From positions 62,001 through 126,000 of the forward strand of contig OZ243937.1 of the NCBI GenBank assembly GCA_965214085.1: a stretch of DNA of 64,000 nt, given 5' to 3'. Under the pieces are notes generated by a model. That model made no database searches and was not told where the DNA came from. It worked only from the letters and a program-made list of their open reading frames with translations. This document shows, one piece after another, positions 27,290-35,300 of the stretch; position 1 is the stretch's first letter; each line of letters opens with the position of its first letter. The DNA comes from UBA6055 sp965214085. Its GTDB lineage: Bacteria; Chloroflexota; Anaerolineae; Aggregatilineales; Phototrophicaceae. The position numbers were made by a program, and so were the translations under genes.

Positions 27290-27514
27290 CTATATCAACA
27301 ATCCCAAGGCGACAAACACCATACCCAGCAGCACAAATATCAGCGCCGAGCGCTGCGTCTTTTCATCCCAGGCGTCGCTGCGCTCGGGGTTGTCTTTGCG
27401 CCAGCGCGGCTCCAGCGAATACAGCCGCCAGACGATATCGCGCCGGAAGACGCAGAGCCCGGCCAGCAGCCAAAACGCCAGTCCGCCCAGAATCAGAATC
27501 CAGTCACCCATCAT
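27290..27514 (-). CDS. Small two-helix membrane protein
   Basis: A 74-residue protein with two hydrophobic segments (residues 4-22 and 56-74). Between them lies a cytosolic-type basic/acidic loop RDIVWRLYSLEPRWRKDNPERSDAWDEKTQRSA. The loop pattern W-x-x-D-N-P-E-R-S-D-x-W resembles small uncharacterised membrane proteins; I cannot name the family with confidence. Its start overlaps the end of the preceding membrane gene by eleven bases, so it belongs to the three-gene operon 28266-27290. Confidence 0.6.
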   Translation of the reverse strand: MMGDWILILGGLAFWLLAGLCVFRRDIVWRLYSLEPRWRKDNPERSDAWDEKTQRSALIFVLLGMVFVALGLLI

Positions 27515-27887
27515 TCCGCGCAGTGAATCGGTAGAAGATTATTGTGACCAGGGGACCCAGTATCGGCACGATCAGCGCGAGCGCTCCCCAGTAGAAGACG
27601 TCGCGCGGGGATGCGCCTTTCCTGTACAGATTATACCAGGCGATGAAAAACAGAATCAGGCTAAGGAGGTACAGTCCAAGAACTTCGGACCAGACAAAGG
27701 GTTCGGGCGAATAAAAGCCGGGGTGAAATTCGCCCCAAAAAGTCGTGCTGTCTGCCACCTCGCACGAGTAGTAGACCGTATCGACAACGGCAGATAGCGC
27801 CTCAGTCATTACATCAAAAGCCGCATCAAAGATGTCTGAGCCTATTCGACAGTTCAAACCCGAGAGTTTAATGTGGATCGTCGGCAT
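27504..27887 (-). CDS. Small membrane protein, paralogue of the upstream gene
   Basis: About 127 residues from the ATG at 27887 (the frame extends to 27935). An N-terminal extracytoplasmic stretch of about 60 residues contains NC (near residue 12) and YYSCEV, two Cys that could pair. Two helices follow (LGLYLLSLILFFIAWYNLY and ALALIVPILGPLVTIIFYR). The second helix with P-x-x-G-P resembles the N-terminal helix region of phospholipase-D-like membrane proteins. Architecture and Cys positions match the gene just upstream, so the two arose by tandem duplication. Function unknown. Confidence 0.6.
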   Translation of the reverse strand: MPTIHIKLSGLNCRIGSDIFDAAFDVMTEALSAVVDTVYYSCEVADSTTFWGEFHPGFYSPEPFVWSEVLGLYLLSLILFFIAWYNLYRKGASPRDVFYWGALALIVPILGPLVTIIFYRFTARNDG

Positions 27888-28266
27888 TTGGATTTCCCAC
27901 TTCCTGCCAACTGCCAGCCACTGAATATCGTGCAATGGCCTCGGGTAGTTTAACGAAACTCAATAGGGCGACAAAGGGACCAAAGGCAGGCAGGACAACG
28001 CAGCAAATGCCCCACTTGAAGAAGGCATCAACTGGCGCGCGCCGGCGGTAGAGGACAGCCCAGCCAATGAGTGTCGGTATCAGCCCAAGGACGTAGAGGG
28101 TCAAAAAGATCTGCGTGGCCGAGGGCGTTAGTTCCACATTCTCGACGCAGGTATAGCTGTATGCTGTCGCCGGATCGCGGCCCGACTTATATGCCTCAAT
28201 GCCGACGTCCAGGATCTCCCGCGCGAGCTTACAATTGGTCGCCGCAACCTCGAAGTTAATTGGCAT
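27868..28266 (-). CDS. Small membrane protein (first of tandem paralogues)
   Basis: A 132-residue protein with an N-terminal stretch (MPINFEVAATNCKLAREILD) containing NC, a second Cys in YSYTCVENVEL near residue 40, and two helices (QIFLTLYVLGLIPTLIGWAVLY and WGICCVVLPAFGPFVALLSF). The tail is polar. It shares with the next gene the start MPxI, the NC motif, the S-C/T-C spacing and the P-x-x-G-P second helix. Its end overlaps the next start by about 20 bases. No family is recognised; both may sit in the membrane with a disulfide-bonded outer domain. Confidence 0.6.
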   Translation of the reverse strand: MPINFEVAATNCKLAREILDVGIEAYKSGRDPATAYSYTCVENVELTPSATQIFLTLYVLGLIPTLIGWAVLYRRRAPVDAFFKWGICCVVLPAFGPFVALLSFVKLPEAIARYSVAGSWQEVGNPNADDPH

Positions 28267-28335
28267 GATCGCGCTACGCTATCTCACTAAGTTTGGATGA
28301 TAACACGAAAGCGCCATTGAGCTCGTCGCCAGTCT

Positions 28336-29487
28336 CTAATTCGGCTGCAAGATAATCTTGGCGTCTTCACGGCTTTCCAGTCGCTTGAAAGCCGCGATCG
28401 CATCATCCAGCGGCAAGCGCGCGCTGACCATCTGACGCATGTCGATGCGCCCGGCCGCCATCATACTGATGACGTGCTGGAAGGGTCCGCCAGCGTGACC
28501 GAGCGAGCCGGCGTACTGTACGCCCATGCGCTTATAAGCCACGATGGGTACGGTGGGGTTGGCCTCGCCCATGCCGATGTCGATGATGGACGAATTCACC
28601 GCCAGGCAGCGGTCGAGCCGCTCGATAGTCTGGTCGGCGAATCCGGCGCATTCCACCACGTAGTCCACGCCACGCCCCAGCGTCTGCTCCATGACAGCCG
28701 CGTCCAGGTCCAGGCCGATGGGGTCAAAGGCGGCTGAGGCGCCCATCTTCATGGCTGTGTCGCGCCTGCTGGCGGAGGGGTCGAAGACGATGACCTGCCC
28801 CGCGCCAGCGGCGATGACCAGGGCTTCGGCAGCCAAGCCAATAGGTCCCGCGCCGAAGATGACGACATTGTTGCCCGGCTGCCAATTATGCAGGCGGTTG
28901 AACAAGCCTTGATACGAGACGCCGGTCGGCTCGACCATGGCGCCCATGACCAGCGCTTCTTCTTCGCCGTAGCGCTCGGCGATCTCGTCCAATTTCCAGC
29001 AGTACTTGGCGCGGACGGGCAGGTACTGGGCCATGGCGCCGGGAATGGTGAAGCCGGTTTCTTCGATATCGAGGCAATGGTTGACGAAGCCCTTGCGGCA
29101 AGCCAGGCATTCGCCGCACCACTGAATTTCCTCGACGGCGACCAAATCGCCGACTGCCAAGCCTTTCACAGCCTTGCCAACTTCGACGATGCGCCCGGCG
29201 TATTCATGACCAATGATGTTGGGTGTATGCACCAGGCCAGGGTAGACCATGTAGCCATCGGCGCCCGCTTCGTACATATGCATGTCGGAGCCGCAGATGC
29301 CCACAGCCGCGACCGCCAGCAGCGCCTGATCCGGCTTCAACTCCGGGTCGGGCACATCGCCCAGCGTCAGCGTCGGGCGTTTCCAGGTCATGTTGGCGTT
29401 GCGCGGGCGGCGATGCTCGCGCTCGCTTTCGCTCAAATCGTAGCCGGGTTTTGGCGCCCATTCGGCCGTTAAAGTCAGCGCTTTCAT
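28336..29487 (-). CDS. Zinc-dependent alcohol/polyol dehydrogenase (MDR family)
   Basis: A 383-residue medium-chain dehydrogenase that oxidises a secondary alcohol with NAD(P). Catalytic zinc ligands are the Cys of GICGSD near residue 65 and His-Glu of GHEYAGRI near 94. The structural zinc site CGECLACRKGFVNHC is complete near 124-138, and the Rossmann loop is FGAGPIGLAAEAL near 220. The N-terminal extension (WAPKPGYDLSESEREHRRPRNAN) is longer than in most MDRs. It is reminiscent of threonine-dehydrogenase-like enzymes assigned to inositol (scyllo-inosose) catabolism, but I cannot fix the substrate. It is 41 bases downstream of the epimerase-like gene on the same strand, and opposite the sugar importer. 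Confidence 0.85.
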   Translation of the reverse strand: MKALTLTAEWAPKPGYDLSESEREHRRPRNANMTWKRPTLTLGDVPDPELKPDQALLAVAAVGICGSDMHMYEAGADGYMVYPGLVHTPNIIGHEYAGRIVEVGKAVKGLAVGDLVAVEEIQWCGECLACRKGFVNHCLDIEETGFTIPGAMAQYLPVRAKYCWKLDEIAERYGEEEALVMGAMVEPTGVSYQGLFNRLHNWQPGNNVVIFGAGPIGLAAEALVIAAGAGQVIVFDPSASRRDTAMKMGASAAFDPIGLDLDAAVMEQTLGRGVDYVVECAGFADQTIERLDRCLAVNSSIIDIGMGEANPTVPIVAYKRMGVQYAGSLGHAGGPFQHVISMMAAGRIDMRQMVSARLPLDDAIAAFKRLESREDAKIILQPN

Positions 29488-29528
29488 AGGCTTGTTGTCT
29501 CCGTCAGTTATTCGATCATAGTCAGATA

Positions 29529-30491
29529 TTAGTCAGTTTGGAACGCTTCCCACTCTCGCTTGAAGGCGCGCAGCCCGTCGACTACATCATAAGTGCGCCG
29601 GCCCAGCAGGCGGTAGGTCTTTTCGCTGTTTGCCACCGTCCGGAAGGGGATGTTCACATGGCGGAAATGCTCTAAGACCTTGGGATCGGTCGGCACAGGT
29701 ACGATCAGCGCGTGATCAAAGTCGAAGACATCAGCCACGTGATGCGCCAGTTGCAGGCGGGTGGCGGCTTCGCTGCCCCAGCAATGGAAGATGCCGTTGC
29801 CGTCGTGCTGTGCCAGGCGCAGCAGCATCTCCGCGCCATCAGAGGCCAGCGAGGCATGCGCCATGTCGTTGACCTTGGGGCCGGTCCAGACTTCGGCGAT
29901 CAGGCTTTGCGAGAGCCGGTCGATGATGTAGTTGGTGATGGGAAAGCCGAGGTGGTTGTCCTTCATCAAGAGGTTCGGGATGGCGTAGTTCAAACCGTAG
30001 ATGCCCGCCATGCGCCCGATGCCGTAGCTCAAGCCGGGCAGGCCCATGATGTCGCGCTCGCAGACCGCTTTCATGAAGCCGTAGTAATTCACCGGATTAG
30101 GCGGCGAGTCTTCAGTGACTAGCGGCTCTTGCCCGTCGAAGACCCAATCGGAAGAGACGAAGACATAGCGCGCGCCCGCCTCGGCGCAGCTACGCGCGAA
30201 TGCCAGGTTGCCCTCGACCGTGGCGCGCCAGGCGATGGCCCGGTTGGCGGTCATGTACACATGGTCGAGCATGGCGGCGCAGTGAATCACCACATCGGGC
30301 TGATAACGCAGAATCGACGCTCGAACCGCCTCGGTATCCGACATATCCAGGGGGTCGAGCTGGTAGTCGACTTCCCATTCCGGATCGGGCCCATACTGCG
30401 AGGCGATGATCTCGATGTCGTCGCGCTGCCGCGCCAGCCGAATGATATTGCTGCCGACCAATCCCGTGCCGCCGGTGATGTAAAGTCGCAT
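29529..30491 (-). CDS. NAD-dependent epimerase / RmlD-like reductase
   Basis: A 320-residue extended SDR. The NAD loop ITGGTGLVGSNI is at residues 4-15 and DVVIHCAAM near 72. Catalytic Tyr and Lys are present in NYYGFMKAVCE near 138-142 with SSDWVFDG before them, a motif order typical of dTDP-4-dehydrorhamnose reductase-like proteins. The ATG at 30491 is preceded by AGAGGA seven bases upstream; the frame to 30524 adds eleven unlike residues. Nothing else of a rhamnose pathway is nearby, so it may act on another sugar of the adjacent catabolic cluster. Divergent from the binding-protein gene at 30676. Confidence 0.8.
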   Translation of the reverse strand: MRLYITGGTGLVGSNIIRLARQRDDIEIIASQYGPDPEWEVDYQLDPLDMSDTEAVRASILRYQPDVVIHCAAMLDHVYMTANRAIAWRATVEGNLAFARSCAEAGARYVFVSSDWVFDGQEPLVTEDSPPNPVNYYGFMKAVCERDIMGLPGLSYGIGRMAGIYGLNYAIPNLLMKDNHLGFPITNYIIDRLSQSLIAEVWTGPKVNDMAHASLASDGAEMLLRLAQHDGNGIFHCWGSEAATRLQLAHHVADVFDFDHALIVPVPTDPKVLEHFRHVNIPFRTVANSEKTYRLLGRRTYDVVDGLRAFKREWEAFQTD

Positions 30492-30675
30492 CGGAATTCC
30501 TCTAGGACGAATCACGCCAAGCATAGTGGACAGGCGTCAACCTGTCAAACGGCCTCGGCGCGCAGGCCGCCCTCCCGCCAGTTTCTGGATTATTTGTAAT
30601 TTCCGCAGCTGGCGATAGAATTGATACTTGATTAACAATTTTCCTATCAGAAAAAGTTCTATGAAGGAGCATATT

Positions 30676-31941
30676 GTGAGCAAAGTAAATAATATTTCGA
30701 GGCGTACTTTTCTGAAAGGGGCGGGTGCCGTCGCGGCCAGTTCGTTGCTGCCGCATTTCCCCAACATCGTCCGCGCCGACAACCACGAGATTAACATCAT
30801 AGGCTGGGGCTCGGATTTTTTCGACGGGCTTTTTGAAGGGGCAACGGAAGCGACCGGCATCAAGATCAATCGCGAAGGCTTGCCATCACGCTGGAGCGAT
30901 GTGATGCAGAAGTTCACGCTCTGGGGCCAAACAGGTTATTCCCACGTCGATATCATGATGACCGACGACCTGCTGGCCGGCATGTACGGCATGAATGGCT
31001 GGGCGCTCGATCTGAGCGATCTGAACGCCTACAACGATAACAGCGAAGACATAACCGACCCAGTGCATCAACTCGACAGCGCCATGGGCGGTGTTTTCCG
31101 GCTATTCTACTTCATGGGCGCCACACCTTTCTTCTACAACGCGGACTTGGTGCCGCAGCACCCATCGAGCTGGGAGGACTTCGTCTCCGCTGGGTTGGCA
31201 GCCACCGACCAGGAAACGGGCGTATGGGGCTGGCGGCCCTTGGGCGGCCAGGGCCACGCCTTCAATACCATGCTGATGGCGCTGCATCACACGGGCGCCG
31301 ATCTGGAGACGCTCAATGACGACGCCACCAGAGCCGCGCTCCAATGGATGTACGACTGGGTCAACGACTACGAAATCACGCCGCCCTCAACTATCAATGA
31401 AGGCTGGACCGAGGTCATCGGGCTGATGGCCGGGGGCAAAGCGGGCATGGTTTGGGGTTACGAAGGGATGCACAACAGCATCACCACTACAGTTGATACC
31501 GTCGTAACCGAGGACAATCTCAAGTGGGGCCGCTTCCCCATGGGTCCCGCCAACGACAGTTTGCTGACACACGGCTGGGGTTATTCTATCCCAACCGCCT
31601 CGTCCAAGAATGAGCAAGCCAGAGAAGTCCTGGAATATCTGGGGCATCGCGATCAACTGAGAACTGTCGCGCTGAACAATGTTGTGCCTGGCTTGAAGTC
31701 GCTCTTTGAAGACGAGGAGGTCGTCGCCAAGATTCCGATCCTGGGCCTGGAGAATCCATCTTGGGCTGAAATCACGAAGGGCGCGCAGTTCCGCTACCCG
31801 ATTGTGAATCATCGGCAGGTGTCGCAGCTATGGTCGATGTTCGATCAGCTGGGCGAGATGATCCTCTCCGGCGAGCGCAATGTGGACGAAGCCTTCCAGT
31901 GGGCGCAGGACGAGTACACGATCATCCGGTTGGCGTATTAG
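30676..31941 (+). CDS. Sugar ABC transporter solute-binding protein (family 1, Tat-exported)
   Basis: Extracytoplasmic sugar-binding protein of 421 residues. It begins at GTG 30676, chosen because AAGGAG stands six bases before it; an ATG at 30661 contains that ribosome site. The N-terminus has a twin-arginine signal (ISRRTFLKGAGAVAASSLLP) and processing near NIVRAD, so it is exported folded. The mature part is an SBP_bac_1 fold (IKINREGLPSRWSDVMQKF; MGATPFFYNADLV; LMAGGKAGMVWGYEG). It is the first gene of a CUT1 importer with two permeases and no ATPase. Neighbouring sugar-acid enzymes suggest an acid sugar, polyol or their oligomers as ligand. Confidence 0.9.
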   Translation: MSKVNNISRRTFLKGAGAVAASSLLPHFPNIVRADNHEINIIGWGSDFFDGLFEGATEATGIKINREGLPSRWSDVMQKFTLWGQTGYSHVDIMMTDDLLAGMYGMNGWALDLSDLNAYNDNSEDITDPVHQLDSAMGGVFRLFYFMGATPFFYNADLVPQHPSSWEDFVSAGLAATDQETGVWGWRPLGGQGHAFNTMLMALHHTGADLETLNDDATRAALQWMYDWVNDYEITPPSTINEGWTEVIGLMAGGKAGMVWGYEGMHNSITTTVDTVVTEDNLKWGRFPMGPANDSLLTHGWGYSIPTASSKNEQAREVLEYLGHRDQLRTVALNNVVPGLKSLFEDEEVVAKIPILGLENPSWAEITKGAQFRYPIVNHRQVSQLWSMFDQLGEMILSGERNVDEAFQWAQDEYTIIRLAY

Positions 31942-32035
31942 GGCGATTTGCCCCCCACCCCTTTGAATGACTGTTTCGGGCGGCCCGCCGGGTCGCCCCT
32001 GCAGTACCCGCCCGACCGTGGGTAGTGGCGTCATG
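31942..32035. repeat. GGGCGA/TCGCCC dispersed repeat between binding protein and permease
   Basis: GGGCGATTTGCCCCCC and GGGCGGCCCGCCGGGTCGCC, then CTGCAG, lie directly after the binding-protein stop. GGGCG and CGCCC arms at 31978-31998 can pair. The element could reduce read-through into the permease genes, but its sequence is that of the dispersed family. Confidence 0.45.
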
Positions 32036-32072
32036 TGAAACGCCTCTAAAGAACTGACTTGGGTAAACTGTA

Positions 32073-32990
32073 ATGGCGCAAGCCAGAGCGACGCCGCGAG
32101 CGCAGAGTCGCCTGCAAGACATCTTTTCCAGCAGATACGCCGTCTTTTATGTGCTGGTGCTGCCGGCCTTCCTGCTGCGCATGATCTATACCGTCATCCC
32201 CATCATCCAGACGGTCTTGATCAGCTTTACCGATCGCACCATTTTGGGCGGGCGTTACATCGGCCTGCGCAACTACGAAATCCTTGTGCGGGACTCGACC
32301 CTGATCGGCAGCCTGGGCTGGACTTTGCTCTACACGGGCACGGCCGCCGTCGCCGAGACCGTCATCGGCCTGGGCATCGCCATACTCTTGATGCAGAACC
32401 TGCGTCTGCGCTGGCTGAGCAATTTCATCATGCTGCTGCCTTGGGTGGTCGCGCCTATGCTGGCGGCGGTAGCTTTTCAAATTTTGTACTTCGAAGACGG
32501 CGGAATTCTGAACGCGATTCTGCAGGAACTGGGCTTTGGCAACGCCGCCGTGCGCTGGCTGAGCGACGCGGAAACGGCCCGTTTTTCCACGATAGTCATG
32601 ACGGTGTGGAAGAACGTGAGCTGGGTCGCGCTGATCTTCATGGCGGCGATCGGCTCCTTGTCAAAAGAAGTGCTGGAAGCAGCCGCTGTGGACGGCGCCA
32701 ACGCCCTGCAGCGCTTCTGGTATGTGTCCCTGCCGCTATTGAAGCCGGCGATTTACCTGGTGCTGCTGCTGCGCGCCATGGCTGAAGTACAGACCTTCGA
32801 GCAGATTTATGGCTTGACGCGCGGCGGACCAGGCAGCGCTACCAAGACACTGGCGCTTTACGCCTTCGAGCGTTTCTTCCAGCAGTTGCGCTATGGCTAC
32901 GGCTCGGCGGTAAATCTGGTCTTGTTGCTTGTGACCGTATTGATCGGCGGCATTTTCGCCTGGCTTCTATATCGTTCGCGGGAGACCTGA
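32073..32990 (+). CDS. Sugar ABC transporter permease (MalF type)
   Basis: CUT1-type inner-membrane permease of 305 residues with six helices. It has YVLVLPAFLLRMIYTVIPIIQTVLISFTD at the N-terminus and an EAA loop (LEAAAVDGANALQRFWYVSLPLLKP) near residue 205. QIYGLTRGGPGSATKTLALYAFE is typical of MalF/UgpA proteins. It overlaps the next permease by one base (TGATG). It works with the binding protein at 30676; the ATPase must come from another locus, as is common for CUT1 systems sharing one MsmK/UgpC protein. Confidence 0.92.
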   Translation: MAQARATPRAQSRLQDIFSSRYAVFYVLVLPAFLLRMIYTVIPIIQTVLISFTDRTILGGRYIGLRNYEILVRDSTLIGSLGWTLLYTGTAAVAETVIGLGIAILLMQNLRLRWLSNFIMLLPWVVAPMLAAVAFQILYFEDGGILNAILQELGFGNAAVRWLSDAETARFSTIVMTVWKNVSWVALIFMAAIGSLSKEVLEAAAVDGANALQRFWYVSLPLLKPAIYLVLLLRAMAEVQTFEQIYGLTRGGPGSATKTLALYAFERFFQQLRYGYGSAVNLVLLLVTVLIGGIFAWLLYRSRET

Positions 32991-33838
32991 TGATCCATCA
33001 AAAGCGCCGTCTGCAAAAAGCGTTGCTCTATGTCTTGCTAATCATTGTCCTGGTGGGCTTGGTATTCCCCGTCCTGTTCATGGCTTTTACTTCGTTCAAG
33101 ACTGCCGGAGAGGTGAACCGCATCCCGCCGACCTTGTGGCCACGCTATCCCACTCTGGAGAACTACCCCTTCATGGCGCGTGCCTGGGATTTCTGGCTCA
33201 CGCTGCGCAATACGCTTCTGCTTGCGGGCGGTTCGGGCTTGGGCGCTACCGTCCTGGGCGCGATGGCGGCTTACGCATTCAGCCGCGGCGCCTTTCGCGG
33301 CCGGTCCATAATGTACGGTCTGCTGGTCGCTAGTATGGCTGTGCCGGCTATGGTCACGCTGGGGCCGATTTTCATCGCCTACTTGCAGCTCAATCTGCTC
33401 GATACGCATATCGGACTCATACTCGTATTCACCGCCGGCGGCACACCACTGGCGACTTTGCTCTTGTTCGCCTATTTCAACGCCATCCCGCGCGAGCTGG
33501 ACGATGCAGCTGCTATCGACGGCGCCGGGCGCTTTACTACGCTGTTCCGCATTATCATTCCCATCGCTATGCCGGGCGTATTCGTCAGCTTCTTGCTGCT
33601 CTTCATCGCCGGCTGGAACGAATTTCTCTTTGTCTTCACCTTGTCGACATCGCCGGATACACAAGTGCTCACGACGAAACTGTATACTATTCCGCCGCGC
33701 GAAGCCGATTACCAATCAAGCAATCTCGATCTGGTGGCGACCGCCGGCATGTTTGTCTTGCTGCCGCTGGTGCCCCTTTTGATGCTGACGCAGCGACAGT
33801 TGGTGGAAGGCATCACCTTCGGCGCTGTCCAGGGATAG
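32990..33838 (+). CDS. Sugar ABC transporter permease (MalG type)
   Basis: Second CUT1 permease, 282 residues. It has the N-terminal helix LLYVLLIIVLVGLVFPVLFMAFTSFK, SRGAFRGRSIMYGLLVASMAVPAMVTLGPIF as the MalG core, and the EAA loop LDDAAAIDGAGRFTTLFRIIIPIAMPG near residue 165. It ends RQLVEGITFGAVQG, the common MalG tail (GLTxGAVKG). Translation is coupled to the first permease by a TGATG junction. A dispersed repeat fragment separates it from the next gene. Confidence 0.93.
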   Translation: MIHQKRRLQKALLYVLLIIVLVGLVFPVLFMAFTSFKTAGEVNRIPPTLWPRYPTLENYPFMARAWDFWLTLRNTLLLAGGSGLGATVLGAMAAYAFSRGAFRGRSIMYGLLVASMAVPAMVTLGPIFIAYLQLNLLDTHIGLILVFTAGGTPLATLLLFAYFNAIPRELDDAAAIDGAGRFTTLFRIIIPIAMPGVFVSFLLLFIAGWNEFLFVFTLSTSPDTQVLTTKLYTIPPREADYQSSNLDLVATAGMFVLLPLVPLLMLTQRQLVEGITFGAVQG

Positions 33839-33844
33839 GGCTGG

Positions 33845-33960
33845 CGCAATGGCGGCGGGCGAGACAAGCCTTGCCTCTACAGTTTTCATAGTGCAAGTCA
33901 TTTGCAAGAGGGACTGAACCGATGTGACTATGCGCGACCCTGTGAATCGCCCGAATTGAT
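33845..33960. repeat. Dispersed intergenic repeat fragment
   Basis: GGCGGGCGAGACAAGCCTTG with CCTCTACAGTTTTCATAGTG and CGCGACCCTGTGAATCGCCC form a degenerate copy of the GTAGGGGCGA/TCGCCCCTAC family in the gap before the Gfo/Idh/MocA gene. Confidence 0.45.
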
Positions 33961-33984
33961 TGAAATATCGCGGAGAAATACACG

Positions 33985-35139
33985 ATGACCGCATCTCGTA
34001 AAATCAACGTCGCCCTCGCCGGATTGAGCTTCGGCGCCGAGTTCGTACCGATCTTCTTGCACCACCCCAATGTCGCCAGCGTTACCATCTGCGACTCGGA
34101 TCCCGACGTCCTGCAAAAGATCGGCGACCGTTTCGAGGTGGAAAAGCGCGTCGCCGGCTTGGATGACATCCTTGCCGATGACGCCATCGACGCCGTGCAC
34201 CTGATCACGCCCATCCCCGTCCATGCCGAGCAGGCAGTGGCCGTTCTAAACGCCGGCAAGCACTGCGCCTGCACCGTGCCTATGGCGACCAGCATCGCCG
34301 ACCTCAACGCGATCGTCTCCGCCCAGCGCGCAAGCGGCAAAAATTATATGGGCATGGAAACCGCCGTCTACACGCGGCGCTTCCTGCACGTACAAGAGAT
34401 GATCAAGCGGGGCGAAATCGGCCGCATACAGTTCTTGCGCGGCGCGCATTATCAAGATATGGAGTTCTGGCCGTCCTACTGGATGGGCTTGCCGCCGATG
34501 CACTACGCCACGCATGCGGTCTCGCCAGTGCTGGCGCTTGCTGACACGCAGGCGAAGGCGGTGCACTGCTTCGGCTCCGGCCTTATGCGGCCAGAATTGC
34601 GCCAACAGTACGGCAATCCCTTCCCGGTTGAGACCGCGATATACGAACTCCGCAGCGATCCGCCGCTGGCCGCGGAGATCACCCGCAGCCTATTCCATAC
34701 GGCGCGCGGCTACACCGAGAGCTTCAATGTCTACGGCGAAAGGGCTACCTTCGAGTGGGAGCAGATCGAAGAGGAACCGCCGGTCGTCTTTCGCATGAAG
34801 CCCGTGGTCACCCATTGGGGGCGCGGCAACGACATCACGACGGAGCGCATCGACGTACGCGATCGGCAGGACTTGCTGCCGAGAGAAATCGCGCGCTTTA
34901 CGCAACGCGGCGTCTATGACGAAACGCAGGCGCACTTGTCGTTCTTGCAGGGTGGCGGTCATGGCGGCTCGCATCCGCATCTTGTGCACGAATTCGTCAG
35001 CAGCATCATCGAAGAGCGCAAGCCCTGGCCCGACGCGCTCACCACGGCCGCCTGGACCGCCGCCGGCATCTGCGCCCATGAATCCGCCATGAATGGCGGC
35101 GCGCGGATCGAGATTCCGCAGTTCTGCCAAAGCAACTGA
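33985..35139 (+). CDS. Gfo/Idh/MocA-family oxidoreductase, atypical
   Basis: A 384-residue NAD(P)-dependent oxidoreductase with an N-terminal Rossmann domain (NVALAGLSFGAEFVPIFLHH; VTICDSDPDVL) and a C-terminal alpha/beta domain (FLRGAHYQDMEFWPSYWMGLPPMHYATHAVSP). The family's usual E-K-P motif, whose Lys takes part in catalysis, is replaced by CTVPMAT near residue 95, so the chemistry may differ from standard sugar dehydrogenation. The loop GGGHGGSHPHLVHEFV near 325 resembles that of GH109-like and related Gfo members that handle bulky glycosides. It follows the CUT1 permeases and precedes the DapA-family gene, all on one strand. GGAG lies nine bases before the ATG. Confidence 0.83.
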   Translation: MTASRKINVALAGLSFGAEFVPIFLHHPNVASVTICDSDPDVLQKIGDRFEVEKRVAGLDDILADDAIDAVHLITPIPVHAEQAVAVLNAGKHCACTVPMATSIADLNAIVSAQRASGKNYMGMETAVYTRRFLHVQEMIKRGEIGRIQFLRGAHYQDMEFWPSYWMGLPPMHYATHAVSPVLALADTQAKAVHCFGSGLMRPELRQQYGNPFPVETAIYELRSDPPLAAEITRSLFHTARGYTESFNVYGERATFEWEQIEEEPPVVFRMKPVVTHWGRGNDITTERIDVRDRQDLLPREIARFTQRGVYDETQAHLSFLQGGGHGGSHPHLVHEFVSSIIEERKPWPDALTTAAWTAAGICAHESAMNGGARIEIPQFCQSN

Positions 35140-35300
35140 CCGGTATCTCTTCTGCCGCCGAGCACACCGAGGTCGCAAATTTTCTGTTTGCTTGCCTGTA
35201 GTCGCGATTTATTTGTTCCCCAGTTTCAAGGCGCTGGTCAAGGCTGAGGGCATAGGTTAACCTATGTTCACTGTCTGACATTCCACTTGCGGAGAAGCCC

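Noticed and set aside
31978..31998. Rho-independent terminator after the first CUT1 binding protein
   Set aside because: The G+C arms belong to the dispersed repeat family and no T-run follows.
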